Shown: positions 18,718-26,926, counted from the first letter of the stretch. The stretch: 64,000 bases of DNA from Methylopila sp. M107 (GCF_000384475.1 NZ_ARWB01000001.1:1282176-1346175), one strand, 5' to 3'. Notes: generated by a model from the letters alone, not told the origin. Program-made: numbers and translations.

Positions 18718-19809
18718 ATGCGCTGGTCGCCCCAGCAGGACGCAGCCCTTGCGGCGGTCGCCGATTGGATCAAACGGCCCCGCGCCCAGATCTTCCGCTT
18801 GTTCGGCTACGCCGGCACGGGCAAGACGACGCTCGCGCGCCACCTCGCCGAAGACATCGACGGCGACGTCGTCTTCGGCGCCTATACGGGCAAGGCCGCG
18901 CTCGTCATGCGCGGCAAGGGCTGCGTCGGCGCGAGCACCATCCACGCCATGATCTACCGGCCGCGCGGCGGCGACGAGGAAGGTCCGTCCTTCGCCCTGA
19001 ACCGCTCCGGCGCGGCCGCCGAGGCCGACCTGATCGTGATCGACGAATGCTCGATGGTCGACGAGGAACTCGGGCGGGACCTCATGTCCTTCGGCAAGAA
19101 GGTGTTGGTTCTGGGCGATCCGGCTCAGCTTCCCCCGGTCAAAGGCGGCGGCTTTTTCACCGACGCCGAGCCGGACGCCATGCTGACCGAGGTCCATCGC
19201 CAGGCGGCCGACGACCCGATCATCCGCATGTCGCTCGACGTGCGGGAGGGCCGCGAACTGGCGCGAGGCCAGTATGGCGAAAGCCGCGTCGTCTCGCGGC
19301 GCGACATCGCCACCGAAGAGGTGACGGCGGCGGATCAGGTTCTGGTCGGCACCAACCGCACGCGCCGGCTCTACAACGGGCGCTTGCGTGAATTGAAGGG
19401 CCTCATCGATCCGATGCCGGCGGCCGGCGACAAGCTCGTCTGCCTGCGCAACGACAAGACCAAGGGCCTGTTCAACGGCGGGACATGGACCGTGCAGCGC
19501 CTGAAGGGATCCGACGCGACGCGGGTGAAGATGGACCTCCTGCCGGACGAGGAAGGCGCGCGGCGGTCCGTTTCCGTGTCGGTGCTCAAGTCCTTCTTCG
19601 AGGGCGACGTCGAGCAGATCCCGTTCGCGCAGCGGCGGCGGTCCGACGAGTTCGACTACGGCTACGCGCTGACGGTCCATAAGGCGCAAGGGTCCCAGTG
19701 GGACGACGTCATGCTGTTCGATGAAAGCTATGCGTTTCGCGAGAACAGCGCCCGCTGGCTCTATACGGGCCTGACGCGCGCGGCCAAGAAGATCACGGTC
19801 GTCCGATAG
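18718..19809 (+). CDS. RecD-like superfamily 1 DNA helicase
   Basis: A 363-residue ATP-dependent helicase of the RecD/TraA branch of superfamily 1. Walker A is GYAGTGKTTLA (residues 30-40), Walker B is LIVIDECSMVDEEL, motif III is LGDPAQLPPVKGGG, and the C-terminal UvrD-like motif is YALTVHKAQGSQWDDV. It lacks the long N-terminal region of RecD2, so it is a compact stand-alone form seen in many Hyphomicrobiales and in some phages. The start at 18718 (MRWSPQQDAAL) is chosen because the helicase fold begins there. It probably acts in repair or end processing; no partner gene is adjacent. Confidence 0.88.
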   Translation: MRWSPQQDAALAAVADWIKRPRAQIFRLFGYAGTGKTTLARHLAEDIDGDVVFGAYTGKAALVMRGKGCVGASTIHAMIYRPRGGDEEGPSFALNRSGAAAEADLIVIDECSMVDEELGRDLMSFGKKVLVLGDPAQLPPVKGGGFFTDAEPDAMLTEVHRQAADDPIIRMSLDVREGRELARGQYGESRVVSRRDIATEEVTAADQVLVGTNRTRRLYNGRLRELKGLIDPMPAAGDKLVCLRNDKTKGLFNGGTWTVQRLKGSDATRVKMDLLPDEEGARRSVSVSVLKSFFEGDVEQIPFAQRRRSDEFDYGYALTVHKAQGSQWDDVMLFDESYAFRENSARWLYTGLTRAAKKITVVR

Positions 19810-19826
19810 GCGCGCCGCCGATCGAT

Positions 19827-19856
19827 TTGCTTCAATCCCATTGCGCGCCGTATAAT
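19827..19856 (+). promoter_or_regulatory. Sigma70-like promoter for the SoxYZ-like gene
   Basis: TTGCTT (19827-19832) and a perfect TATAAT (19851-19856) are separated by 18 bp, about 70 bp before the SoxYZ-like start codon. In this GC-rich genome an exact TATAAT is rare, which supports the call. Confidence 0.45.
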
Positions 19857-19927
19857 TCCGATAACGACGGCAGCCTCGCCGGCTGGCTCGACGCGCCATC
19901 AAGAGCGCGCCTCACGGGAGATCGATC

Positions 19928-20809
19928 ATGGCCTCTTTTTCGAAGCGTTTCGCGCCTTCTCGCCGCGCGGTCGCGCTGACCCTCGCGCTCGGCGGCGCGT
20001 TCGCCGCGACCTCCGCCTTCGCGCAGGCGCCGCGGGAAAACACCGACAAGACGTTCGAGAGCTTCAAGACGGACGCGTTCGGCGACAAGCCGATCGAGGC
20101 GAACGCCGCCTTCATCAAGATCGACGGTCCCTACAGGGCCGAGGACGCAGCAGTCGTTCCGATCGACCTCGACGTCGCGCTGCCGAAGGGCGACGGGCGC
20201 TCGATTTCCAAGGTCACGCTGATCGTCGACGAGAACCCCTCGCCTGTCGCGGCCGCCTTCACGGTCGGTCAGAAGCGCAAGGAGTTCGGCGTCTCGACCC
20301 GGCTTCGCGTCAACGCCTATTCGACGATCCGCGCCGTGGTCGAGACCGACGACGGCAAGCTCTACATGAACGGCCGCTTCGTGAAGGCGAGCGGCGGCTG
20401 CTCGGCGCCGGCGCTGAAGGACCAGGACGAGGCGATCAACCGGATCGGCGCGACGCGGTTCCGCAACGTTTCCGCGCAGGGCGGCGAGCAGAAGGACGCG
20501 GCCGTACAGGCGAGCAAGTTCGACCGGGCGCAGCTGATGATCCGGCACCCGAACTATTCCGGCCTCCAGATGGACCAGGTGAAGCGCACCTACATCCCGG
20601 CCTGGTTCGTCAATCACATCGAAGTCAAGCAGGGCGACGACATGGTCTTCACCATGGACGGCGGCATCTCGCTCAGCGAAGACCCGATGATCCAGTTCAG
20701 CTACCACAAGAAGCCCGGCGCAAAGCTTGCGATGACCGGGACCGATACGCAGGGCCGCGCGTTCTCGGCCGATCTGCAGGAAAGCGCGGCGAAGGCCGAA
20801 GGTCTCTGA
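19928..20809 (+). CDS. Quinoprotein dehydrogenase-associated SoxYZ-like carrier
   Basis: A 293-residue exported protein with a signal peptide (cleavage near AFA-QAP, residue 33). The first half resembles SoxY and ends in a GGC motif (Cys158 in KASGGCSAP), like the swinging-arm cysteine of SoxY; the second half resembles SoxZ ('QLMIRHPNYSGLQMD', then 'FVNHIEVKQGDDMVF'). This fused family is known to occur with PQQ-dependent alcohol dehydrogenases rather than with thiosulfate oxidation genes. Its chemistry is not established; a carrier of a C1 or thiol-bound intermediate has been suggested by the family name. xoxF lies 18 kb away in the same window. A strong terminator follows. Confidence 0.85.
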   Translation: MASFSKRFAPSRRAVALTLALGGAFAATSAFAQAPRENTDKTFESFKTDAFGDKPIEANAAFIKIDGPYRAEDAAVVPIDLDVALPKGDGRSISKVTLIVDENPSPVAAAFTVGQKRKEFGVSTRLRVNAYSTIRAVVETDDGKLYMNGRFVKASGGCSAPALKDQDEAINRIGATRFRNVSAQGGEQKDAAVQASKFDRAQLMIRHPNYSGLQMDQVKRTYIPAWFVNHIEVKQGDDMVFTMDGGISLSEDPMIQFSYHKKPGAKLAMTGTDTQGRAFSADLQESAAKAEGL

Positions 20810-20838
20810 ACGATCCGAACTGTCTTCGCGCGAATGCG

Positions 20839-20868
20839 AAGGGCCGGTCTCGCGACCGGCCCTTTTTT
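20839..20868 (+). terminator. Rho-independent terminator after the SoxYZ-like gene
   Basis: A GC-rich stem (AAGGGCCGGTC and its complement, four-base loop TCGC) is followed directly by TTTTTT, 30 bp after the stop codon. It separates the SoxYZ-like gene from the convergent exported protein gene. Confidence 0.85.
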
Positions 20869-20902
20869 CATGTCGTTCCGGAACGGCCTGCGTCGGTCGC
20901 CG

Positions 20903-21277
20903 TCAGTTGAAGCACTTGATCTCGGCTTCGGCCTGCGCGCGGCGCATGTTGGAGACCTTGTCGCGCAGATCGCCGCTTGAGCGGAACAGTTCGGACGACT
21001 GGCCGGCGACGCGGTTCATCCGCAGCACAGTCTCGGCCTCTTCATATTCGGAGTAAGGCAAAAGCGTCGCGATCGTGTCGATCGAGCACGAGCAGCGCTC
21101 CAGCGACTCGCGGGTCTGACCGTTCGCGGCCATGCAGCCGAAGACGTAGTCGGCGCGTTCGGCGGTCGGATAATCCGAGCCGACCTGTGACTGCGCGCCG
21201 GCGGGGCCGGCCGCCGCCAGCGATCCGGCGATTAGCACGGCGCCAAAAAACCCTTTAGATTTCAGAGGCTTGATCAC
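20903..21277 (-). CDS. Small exported cysteine-containing protein, unknown function
   Basis: A 124-residue protein with a signal peptide (cleavage near AGA-QSQ, residue 28). The mature part is helical and has four cysteines: Cys48, Cys62 and Cys64 (ERCSCS) and Cys122 near the end, enough for two disulfides or a metal site. The start overlaps the stop of the preceding exported protein gene by four bases (ATGA), so the two are translated together. It converges on the SoxYZ-like gene. The family is not one I can name; its association with the quinoprotein carrier is by position only. Confidence 0.65.
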   Translation of the reverse strand: MIKPLKSKGFFGAVLIAGSLAAAGPAGAQSQVGSDYPTAERADYVFGCMAANGQTRESLERCSCSIDTIATLLPYSEYEEAETVLRMNRVAGQSSELFRSSGDLRDKVSNMRRAQAEAEIKCFN

Positions 21278-21975
21278 TTTGCGGGCTCCGCGGCGGAGGG
21301 GCTTTCCGCGACCGTGAGCTCTTCCGACAGCAACGTGCCGGCGCCGCCCGCCTTCGGCGTCACGGTCTTCAGCGCGTATAGTCCGCCCGGGACCGCGTCA
21401 GAGAAGGTGAATTCGTAAGTCCTCTCCGCGAACTCGCGAAGCTTTCCGCGGTTGGAGCCGTCGTCGAGGAAAGGTTTGATCGAGACTTTCCAGCCGTCGA
21501 CGGTCTTGCCGCCATACTGGAACTGTATCGGCTCGGCCGGCGTATCTGCGGAGATGGCTTGGCGGAGGCGGTTGCGGAAGTAGAACGGGCTGCCGCCGAG
21601 CGCCTTGCCCATGTCCTTCACGTCCTGCTCGAGCAGCGCGACGATCACCGGATTGCCGGACTTCGACATGTTCGGCAAGTTGACGGCGCGATTTCCCGTG
21701 AACAGATCGACCGTCACGGAGCTTTCGGCGCCGGTCGGCCCGACCTTGATCTTAACCACGTCTTCGAAAGACGGCTCGAGTTTCGGATCGTCGGACTTCC
21801 GCACGAATTTGTACGAGATGACGCTGCCGTTCTCGAGCTTTTCGAAGTGCGGCGCATAGAATACGAGATCGACCGCGGCGGGGGCCGCCTGCACGGCGAC
21901 GCCGGAGACGGCCAAGGCCGCGACGGACGCAGCGGTCAACGCCGCCATGCGCAAGCGGCTGAAACTGAACGACAT
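21274..21975 (-). CDS. Exported protein, unknown function
   Basis: A 233-residue protein starting MSFSFSRLR after GAGGAAGG at good spacing. A signal peptide ends near VQAAPA (about residue 32). The mature part is beta-rich ('VDLVFYAPHFEKLENGSVI', 'IQFQYGGKTVDGWKVSIKPF', 'YEFTFSDAVPGGLYALKTV') and looks like a soluble periplasmic domain with no cysteine. It is translationally coupled to the four-cysteine exported protein downstream. No family recognised. Upstream of it lies an unusual GGCC-rich segment, and beyond that a two-component system on the same strand. Confidence 0.6.
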   Translation of the reverse strand: MSFSFSRLRMAALTAASVAALAVSGVAVQAAPAAVDLVFYAPHFEKLENGSVISYKFVRKSDDPKLEPSFEDVVKIKVGPTGAESSVTVDLFTGNRAVNLPNMSKSGNPVIVALLEQDVKDMGKALGGSPFYFRNRLRQAISADTPAEPIQFQYGGKTVDGWKVSIKPFLDDGSNRGKLREFAERTYEFTFSDAVPGGLYALKTVTPKAGGAGTLLSEELTVAESPSAAEPAK

Positions 21976-21997
21976 TTTGACGCCTTCCTCACATTCG

Positions 21998-22194
21998 GGC
22001 CGTTGACGGCCGCCCGTGGCCACTGGCCACTGGCCATGGCCGCAGACCGCGCCGGCCCTTCTCTTATCGCCCCATTATGTACCGTCCGGGCCGAGAACGC
22101 CAAGGCCCGGCGTCATGGCCGCCCCCATGGCCAGGACTGCGGCCGGTCCGGCCAGCAGGCCTCAGGCCCTGGCCATTCGGGCCATGCTCAGGCC
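21998..22194. repeat. GGCC-tetranucleotide cluster in an intergenic region
   Basis: Eighteen GGCC tetranucleotides occur in 197 bp (first at 21998, last at 22191), several as TGGCCA or TGGCCG units spaced 6-13 bp apart. A random sequence of this composition would hold two or three. A 30-bp A+T-richer piece (22058-22088) interrupts the array. It lies between the response regulator stop and the start of an exported-protein operon, so it would sit in that operon's leader or promoter. Confidence 0.7.
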
Positions 22195-22871
22195 GGCTGG
22201 TACATAAAGCCCCTGCCCCGCACCGTCACGATCAGCCGTCCGCCGTCCGCGATCGCCTCGCCGAGCTTGTGGCGCAGATAGCCGATATAGACGTCGACCA
22301 CGTTGAGCGACGCGCCGCCATGGCCGGCCCAGAGCGCGGAGAAGATGTCGGCGCGGCTGAGCGGCTCGCCGGCATGGCGCATCAGCAGCGCCAGCAGGTC
22401 GACCTCGCGCTCGGTGAGGCGGACGGAGCCCGCCTCGGTCGAAACGGTGCGGGTTTCGAGGTCGAGATCGAGCGGGGGCACGATGAGGTGTCGCTGGTCG
22501 CCTTCGGAATTCTCGCGCTTCAGCTCCTGCACGCGCACGCGCGCGAGCAGCTCCTCGAAGTCGAACGGCTTCACCATATAGTCGTCGGCGCCCGCCATCA
22601 GCCCCTCGGTCCGCTCGGACACGGAGGAGCGCGCCGACAGCATGATGATCGGCGCGGTCTGTCCGGCCGCCCGCAGCGCCTTGCAGACCTCGAGCCCCGA
22701 GCGGCCCGGCAGCATGACGTCGAGGATGATGGCGCAGAGCGGCTTGTCGGTCGCGACCGCAAGCGCCTGCTCGCCGTCGCCGACCAGTTCGACCTCATAT
22801 TCCTCGGCCGCGAAGCCGCGGCGCAGGACCGAGCCGATGTCGGCGTCGTCTTCGACGATGAGGATGGTCAT
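22188..22871 (-). CDS. OmpR-family response regulator
   Basis: A 227-residue regulator: receiver domain (1-120) with phospho-acceptor Asp51 in IILDVMLPGRSG, acidic pocket EDD at residues 7-9 and the conserved Lys in DDYMVKPFD, followed by a winged-helix DNA-binding domain ('LTEREVDLLALLMRHAGE', 'VDVYIGYLRHKLGEA'). The start at 22871 overlaps the stop of the histidine kinase gene by four bases, so the pair is translationally coupled. A role in controlling the nearby quinoprotein and methanol genes is possible (methylotrophs use two-component pairs for this), but the sequence does not show it. Confidence 0.93.
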   Translation of the reverse strand: MTILIVEDDADIGSVLRRGFAAEEYEVELVGDGEQALAVATDKPLCAIILDVMLPGRSGLEVCKALRAAGQTAPIIMLSARSSVSERTEGLMAGADDYMVKPFDFEELLARVRVQELKRENSEGDQRHLIVPPLDLDLETRTVSTEAGSVRLTEREVDLLALLMRHAGEPLSRADIFSALWAGHGGASLNVVDVYIGYLRHKLGEAIADGGRLIVTVRGRGFMYQPA

Positions 22872-24526
22872 TGGCCAGTTCCCATTGCGAGGCGCGGCGT
22901 CAGCGAAGGCAGGGCGATCGTGACGCTCGTTCCGGATTTGACGCCCGGCGATGCGGTGCGGCTGTCGATTGTGATGCGGCCGCCATGGCGCTCGACGATC
23001 CAGCGCGCGAGCGAGAGGCCGATGCCGAAGCCGGACCCCTCCTTCTCGCTGACGCCGCGATAGAAGCGCTCGAAGACGTGCGGCAGGTCGGCGGCCGGGA
23101 TGCCCTCGCCGTCGTCCGCCACGGTGACGGTCGCGGCGCCCTGCGCGTCGGACGCGACGTCGAGCCGGACGAGGCCGCCGGCGCTCGAATGGCGGACGGC
23201 GTTTGCGATCAGGCCCTCGATCACCTGCCGCAGCCATTCGGCGTCGGCCTCGACGAAAAGGTCGTCCGGCATGTCGCCCGCCGTTAGCGTCAGCCCGTGC
23301 GCCTTGGCGGTCGGGTTCACGCCCTCGCGGGCGAGGTCGACGAGGCCGGCGAGCGCGATCGGCTCGAATTCGAGGTCGAGCTGGCCGCTTTCGGACCGCG
23401 CGACCCGCAGCAGGTCCTCGACCCTGCGGTGCAGCCGCTTCGCCCGCGCACGGATGGTCGCGAGCGCCCCGGCGAGATCCTCCTGCTTTGGCCTGCCGCG
23501 CAGCGTGACGTCGACTTCGCCCAGAATGACGGTGAGCGGCGTCCGCAATTCGTGGCTGACGTCGGTGAAGAACCGCCGCCGCGCCTTGTCGATGTCGGAC
23601 AGCCGCTCGTTCGCGCCGCGGAGTTCCGCCGTGCGGGCGTCGACGATCTCCTGCAGCTGGCTCTGCGCCGCGAGCAGGCGTCGTTCGCGCCGCGCAAGGC
23701 TGATCGCCATCCGGTTGAACCGCATGGTCAGAAGGCCGAATTCGTCGTGGCCGCCGGGGGCGAGGCGGATGTCGGTCCGTCCCCGGGTCACGTCGGCCGC
23801 GGCGCTCGCCACCTCCGACATCCGGCGCAGCAGCGGCAGGGCGATCGACCGGTAGAGCAGCAGCGCGAACAGCACCGCGATCGCGACCGCAAGCGCCGCC
23901 ATCGGCGCGAAGCGCGATCTGAGCTTGGCCATCTGCGCCTCGGCCTCGCGGGCCGCGACGCGCTCGTTCGCGATGGCCTGGCCAAGCGCCGGCCCAAAAC
24001 TGCCGGCGAAGAAGTCGATCGACGCCCTCACCTTCTCCTCGGCGGCCTGCTGGGCGTCCACGCCGCCGCCGCGGCCCTCCCGGATCGCCTGCATCACGTC
24101 GCGGTCGAGCATCCCGAACCGCGCCTTCATGAAGGCCAGCGCGCGGCCGCGGGAGGATTCGATCTCACGCGCCTGCTTCGACCCGAGCCTCGCGACGTCG
24201 GCCTCGATATCCTTGCGGAAGCGCTCGAACGCCTCCTGGATGTTCTTGCGCGGAAGCGACAGCCTGTCGGTCTGGAGTTCGTGGGACTCCGTGGTCTGCA
24301 GGGCCGCGAGCGCGTAGTCGCCGACGCGGCTCGACGCGGTCGACAGGTCCTCGAGCCGACGCTGCGCCGAGGACAGCTCCGCCACATTGTCGTTGGTGAT
24401 CGACAACGCCCAGGCGAAGACGAGCGCGGCCGCGACCGTCGTCACCACGACGGCCGCAACCAGGATCGCCAACCTGATCCTGAGTGATCTCAGCTTGTGG
24501 CGCAGCATTGCGCGGGCTCTCTTCAT
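22868..24526 (-). CDS. Sensor histidine kinase
   Basis: A 552-residue membrane kinase: one membrane helix near residues 18-40, a long periplasmic helical region (about 45-205, rich in Ala, Arg and Glu, coiled-coil-like), a second helix (about 207-230), HAMP linker, HisKA with His325 in FFTDVSHELRTPL, and a C-terminal HATPase ('LIANAVRHSSAGG', 'VADDGEGIPAADLPHVFERF', 'GFGIGLSLARWIVE'). The start is uncertain: in-frame GTG at 24541 and ATG at 24508 are alternatives. It pairs with the downstream OmpR-type regulator. The sensed signal is unknown. Confidence 0.9.
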   Translation of the reverse strand: MKRARAMLRHKLRSLRIRLAILVAAVVVTTVAAALVFAWALSITNDNVAELSSAQRRLEDLSTASSRVGDYALAALQTTESHELQTDRLSLPRKNIQEAFERFRKDIEADVARLGSKQAREIESSRGRALAFMKARFGMLDRDVMQAIREGRGGGVDAQQAAEEKVRASIDFFAGSFGPALGQAIANERVAAREAEAQMAKLRSRFAPMAALAVAIAVLFALLLYRSIALPLLRRMSEVASAAADVTRGRTDIRLAPGGHDEFGLLTMRFNRMAISLARRERRLLAAQSQLQEIVDARTAELRGANERLSDIDKARRRFFTDVSHELRTPLTVILGEVDVTLRGRPKQEDLAGALATIRARAKRLHRRVEDLLRVARSESGQLDLEFEPIALAGLVDLAREGVNPTAKAHGLTLTAGDMPDDLFVEADAEWLRQVIEGLIANAVRHSSAGGLVRLDVASDAQGAATVTVADDGEGIPAADLPHVFERFYRGVSEKEGSGFGIGLSLARWIVERHGGRITIDSRTASPGVKSGTSVTIALPSLTPRLAMGTGQ

Positions 24527-24562
24527 TCCGGACGCCGCCACGTCACGCCGGGCGGCAAGCCA

Positions 24563-24862
24563 TTATTTCTTGAGCGCCTTCTTCGCGTCTTCGACCGCGT
24601 CGAGGCACTCGTCATATTCCTTCTCGCCTTTTTCGCGTTTGGCGACCCTGAGCGCGGTCTTCAACGCGTCGGCGGTGGCCTTGGGATGCTGCTTGGCGCT
24701 CTCGGCCGAGATCATCTCGATGCCGGCGTCGCATTCGGCGGCGTCATCGGCCGAAGCCGGGCTTGCGGCGAAGAGCGACAGGCCGACCAGAGCCGGCGCG
24801 AGGCTGAGAGGGTTCATCGCGAGGGCGATGCGGCGGGAGGCTGAGGGGCGATGAGTTGTCAT
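24563..24862 (-). CDS. Small exported helical protein, unknown function
   Basis: A 99-residue protein whose hydrophobic segment (about residues 17-36, ending ASPASA) looks like a signal peptide preceded by a basic N terminus. The mature part of about 60 residues is helical, with two cysteines (Cys44, Cys86) placed to pin two helices together, and a Lys-rich end. The start at 24862 overlaps the stop of the upstream gene by four bases; a second ATG at 24817 would give a more standard signal peptide. Unknown family. Confidence 0.55.
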   Translation of the reverse strand: MTTHRPSASRRIALAMNPLSLAPALVGLSLFAASPASADDAAECDAGIEMISAESAKQHPKATADALKTALRVAKREKGEKEYDECLDAVEDAKKALKK

Positions 24863-25293
24863 TTGGAGGTGATCGTCCCTGTCATGCCGCGCGACTCGAG
24901 GCCGTCGATCCACCATTTGAACGAGCCCGGCCGGATCACGACGAATTCGAGCCGGATCGCGCCCGCGTCATCCCATTCGAGATGATGGGGCGAGCCCGGG
25001 CCATGAATCTCGAGATGGTTGATCACGATCTGGTTGATCCAGATGTTGCGAAAGAATTCAGGCGCGAAGAATTTGTATTCCTTGCCGCCTTTGGAGATGA
25101 TGTCGATCTGGTAGGCCTTGCCGGACTCCAGTTCGAAGTCCTTCTGGCTGACCGCGTAATCGTCTCCGCCGTCGCCGCCGAGCGCCAGATCGGGCAGCGT
25201 CTGACGTCCCTTGGCGAGGTCGACGGCGCCGGCCGGCGCGGCTAGGAGACATGCGGCCGCCAATGCGAGCGGCCGTGCGAAACGTCTGAACAT
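24859..25293 (-). CDS. Exported protein with cupredoxin-like pattern, unknown function
   Basis: A 144-residue protein with a signal peptide (cleavage near AGA-VDL, residue 23). The mature part is predicted beta-sandwich, with the order 'FELESGKAYQIDIIS', 'FFAPEFFRN' and 'IRPGSFKWWIDG', which resembles the strands of cupredoxin-like domains. It has no cysteine in the mature part, so a type 1 copper site cannot form; His93, His97, His103 and His104 cluster in one segment (INHLEIHGPGSPHHLEW) and might bind a metal. It is coupled by ATGA to the small helical protein downstream. The fold call is an inference from pattern only. Confidence 0.55.
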   Translation of the reverse strand: MFRRFARPLALAAACLLAAPAGAVDLAKGRQTLPDLALGGDGGDDYAVSQKDFELESGKAYQIDIISKGGKEYKFFAPEFFRNIWINQIVINHLEIHGPGSPHHLEWDDAGAIRLEFVVIRPGSFKWWIDGLESRGMTGTITSK

Positions 25294-25619
25294 ACGTCTT
25301 CTCCCTAAACGAGCGCCCATTTCGGGTCTTCTCGCAGAACCGAACGGCCGCCGCGGCAGTGACCGCCACGGGGCCCAACCGTCAAGCCGTTCGAACGGAC
25401 GACGAAGGCGGACTTCGATGCGAAGCGCCGCGCATCCTGCACGGCGGCTCCGATCGGACCCGGCGCCGAGCTTTACCGCGCCGACGTCCCGAATGTCTTC
25501 CCGCGCCGTTCCAGCCCTCGGCATATGCGAACGCGCCGAAGACTAATTGGACGGCGTTTCGCCGTCTATATTATGAAGTATTTATTCTTTTCTTATAATC
25601 GCATTCTTAAGTCGCAACG
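25294..25619. other. Intergenic region with A+T-rich block
   Basis: A 326-bp stretch upstream of the cupredoxin-like gene (minus strand). The right end (about 25560-25612) is strongly A+T rich in an otherwise GC-rich region and could hold a promoter reading leftward. No gene was recognised. Confidence 0.45.
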
Positions 25620-25835
25620 TCAGTTGAAGTTTCGGGTCAGGCGGGACGAGCCGGAATCGCCGCATTTCCAGCGGTTCACCTGATATTCCGGGTGGCCGCC
25701 GCTCCATTCCGCGATGATCGGCACGGCGGCCATCATGCAGGCGCGGGAGTCGGTCGTTTGGTATGAGACGGCGACGCGCTCCTCACGGCAGTCCTGCGGC
25801 GAAGAAATCAGGCAGACAAGCAGCACGAGGTCCAT
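25620..25835 (-). CDS. Small conserved-looking protein, unknown function
   Basis: A 71-residue protein starting MDLVLLVCLIS after GGAG at eight bases. The first 12 residues are hydrophobic; the rest has four cysteines (Cys8, Cys16, Cys33, Cys57) and the segment 'SRACMMAAVPIIAEWSGGHP'. Short proteins of this pattern, with a Cys-rich core and a Trp-Lys-Cys near the C terminus, are frequent in Hyphomicrobiales, with no known function. The frame extends further upstream but without a ribosome site. Confidence 0.6.
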   Translation of the reverse strand: MDLVLLVCLISSPQDCREERVAVSYQTTDSRACMMAAVPIIAEWSGGHPEYQVNRWKCGDSGSSRLTRNFN

Positions 25836-26214
25836 GATCGGCTCCTGAACAAGCCGCGGCGCGGGAGAGCGCCGCCAAGCGGCCCCGCGCCCCATGCACA
25901 GGGCCGAATCAAAGGCTACGCCGCTTTTTGTGCACCGCAACAGAAAAATGTTGCGACGCATATTTCCCTTTCGGGCGTAGCGCATGCGCCACTTTGGCGC
26001 TCACTGGGCGCTATGGTCGCCCTAAGAAGCGCTTGCGATTTGCTGCGGGTCCCGAATAGGGTGCGCGCCGCATGTCCTTGCAATGCGCTATCCGGTCAAC
26101 CGGTTCGGCTCCCAACCGAACGCAGACGCAACGATAGAGTTTGGGCATCGGCCGAACGGCGCTATTTCCGCGTCGGCGGTGACACCATGGAACAACCTGG
26201 GAGGATGCTTATTT
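25836..26214. promoter_or_regulatory. Divergent intergenic region upstream of fae
   Basis: A 379-bp region between a small minus-strand gene and fae, so it should hold the fae promoter and leader. A short inverted repeat built on GGTTCGG/CCGAACC-like halves is visible at about 26101-26121, and the segment 26199-26204 (GGGAGG) is the fae ribosome site, ten bases from the ATG. No classical -35/-10 pair stands out. Confidence 0.4.
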
Positions 26215-26727
26215 ATGGCGAAGATCACCAAGACCCTCATCGGCGAGTCGCTTGTCGGCGACGGCAACGAAGTCGCTCACATCGACCTCATCATTGGCCC
26301 GCGCGGCTCCACGGCTGAGTCGGCGTTCGTGAACGCCCTCACCAACAACAAGGACGGCTTCACCTCGCTTCTCGCGGTCGTGGCGCCGAACCTCCTCGCG
26401 AAGCCGAACACGATCCTGTTCAACAAGGTCACCATCAAGGACGCCCGTCAGGCCGTCCAGATGTTTGGCCCGGCGCAGTACGGCGTCGCCAAGGCTGTGG
26501 TCGACTCGGTCGCCGACGGCACCATCCCGGAAGACGAAGCCGACGACCTGTTCATCTCGGTCGGCGTGTTCATCCACTGGGAAGCGGCCGACGACGCCAA
26601 GATCCAGCAGTACAACTACGAAGCCACGAAGGAAGCCCTCAAGCGCGCCGTCGCCGGTGAGCCCAAGGCCAAGGACGTGGTTGCGCAGTCGGCGACCGCG
26701 AAGCACCCCTTCGCCGCCAACGCGTAG
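26215..26727 (+). CDS. fae: Formaldehyde-activating enzyme
   Basis: A 170-residue enzyme that condenses formaldehyde with tetrahydromethanopterin to methylene-H4MPT, the entry to the H4MPT formaldehyde oxidation path. The N-terminal motif is intact, with the catalytic-type His22 in [12 protein letters not shown], followed by '[20 protein letters not shown]' and '[16 protein letters not shown]'. Length and sequence are those of true Fae rather than Fae-like paralogues. Codon use is strongly biased to C-ending codons, as for a highly expressed gene. It stands alone with its own promoter region and a strong terminator, 15 kb from the rest of the H4MPT genes in this window. Confidence 0.97.
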   Translation: MAKITKTLIGESLVGDGNEVAHIDLIIGPRGSTAESAFVNALTNNKDGFTSLLAVVAPNLLAKPNTILFNKVTIKDARQAVQMFGPAQYGVAKAVVDSVADGTIPEDEADDLFISVGVFIHWEAADDAKIQQYNYEATKEALKRAVAGEPKAKDVVAQSATAKHPFAANA

Positions 26728-26825
26728 AGCGGAAACCACCCTGGACAGGACACTCCGGCGGCGAAGCCCCCGGGGCTGCTCCAGCGGTTGGCCGCCATCT
26801 TATTCGGTAAGTAAGAGTGTCGGCG

Positions 26826-26860
26826 ACGGCCCGAAGCGCAAGCTTCGGGCCGTTACCTTT
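26826..26860 (+). terminator. Rho-independent terminator of fae
   Basis: A perfect 12-bp stem (ACGGCCCGAAGC at 26826-26837, complement at 26842-26853) with a GCAA loop, followed by TACCTTTT. It lies about 100 bp after the fae stop codon. Confidence 0.85.
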
Positions 26861-26883
26861 TGGGGGTGGGAGATTGAGGCGTC

Positions 26884-26913
26884 TGTCCCCCTCCCCTTGC
26901 GGGGAGGGGGACA
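26884..26913. repeat. Short palindromic repeat (half of repeat family A)
   Basis: A perfect 13-bp inverted repeat around TTGC, of the C-run/G-run kind. The same core with TTGCGGGGAGGGG recurs as the arm ends of the longer repeats at 53045-53186 and 55644-55780, so this is a short member of that family. Confidence 0.7.
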
Positions 26914-26926
26914 GTGAAGGCGACCC

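Noticed and set aside
18412-19902. A 496-codon minus-strand frame opposite the RecD-like helicase
   Set aside because: It covers a helicase gene with all motifs in the other strand and has no family resemblance.
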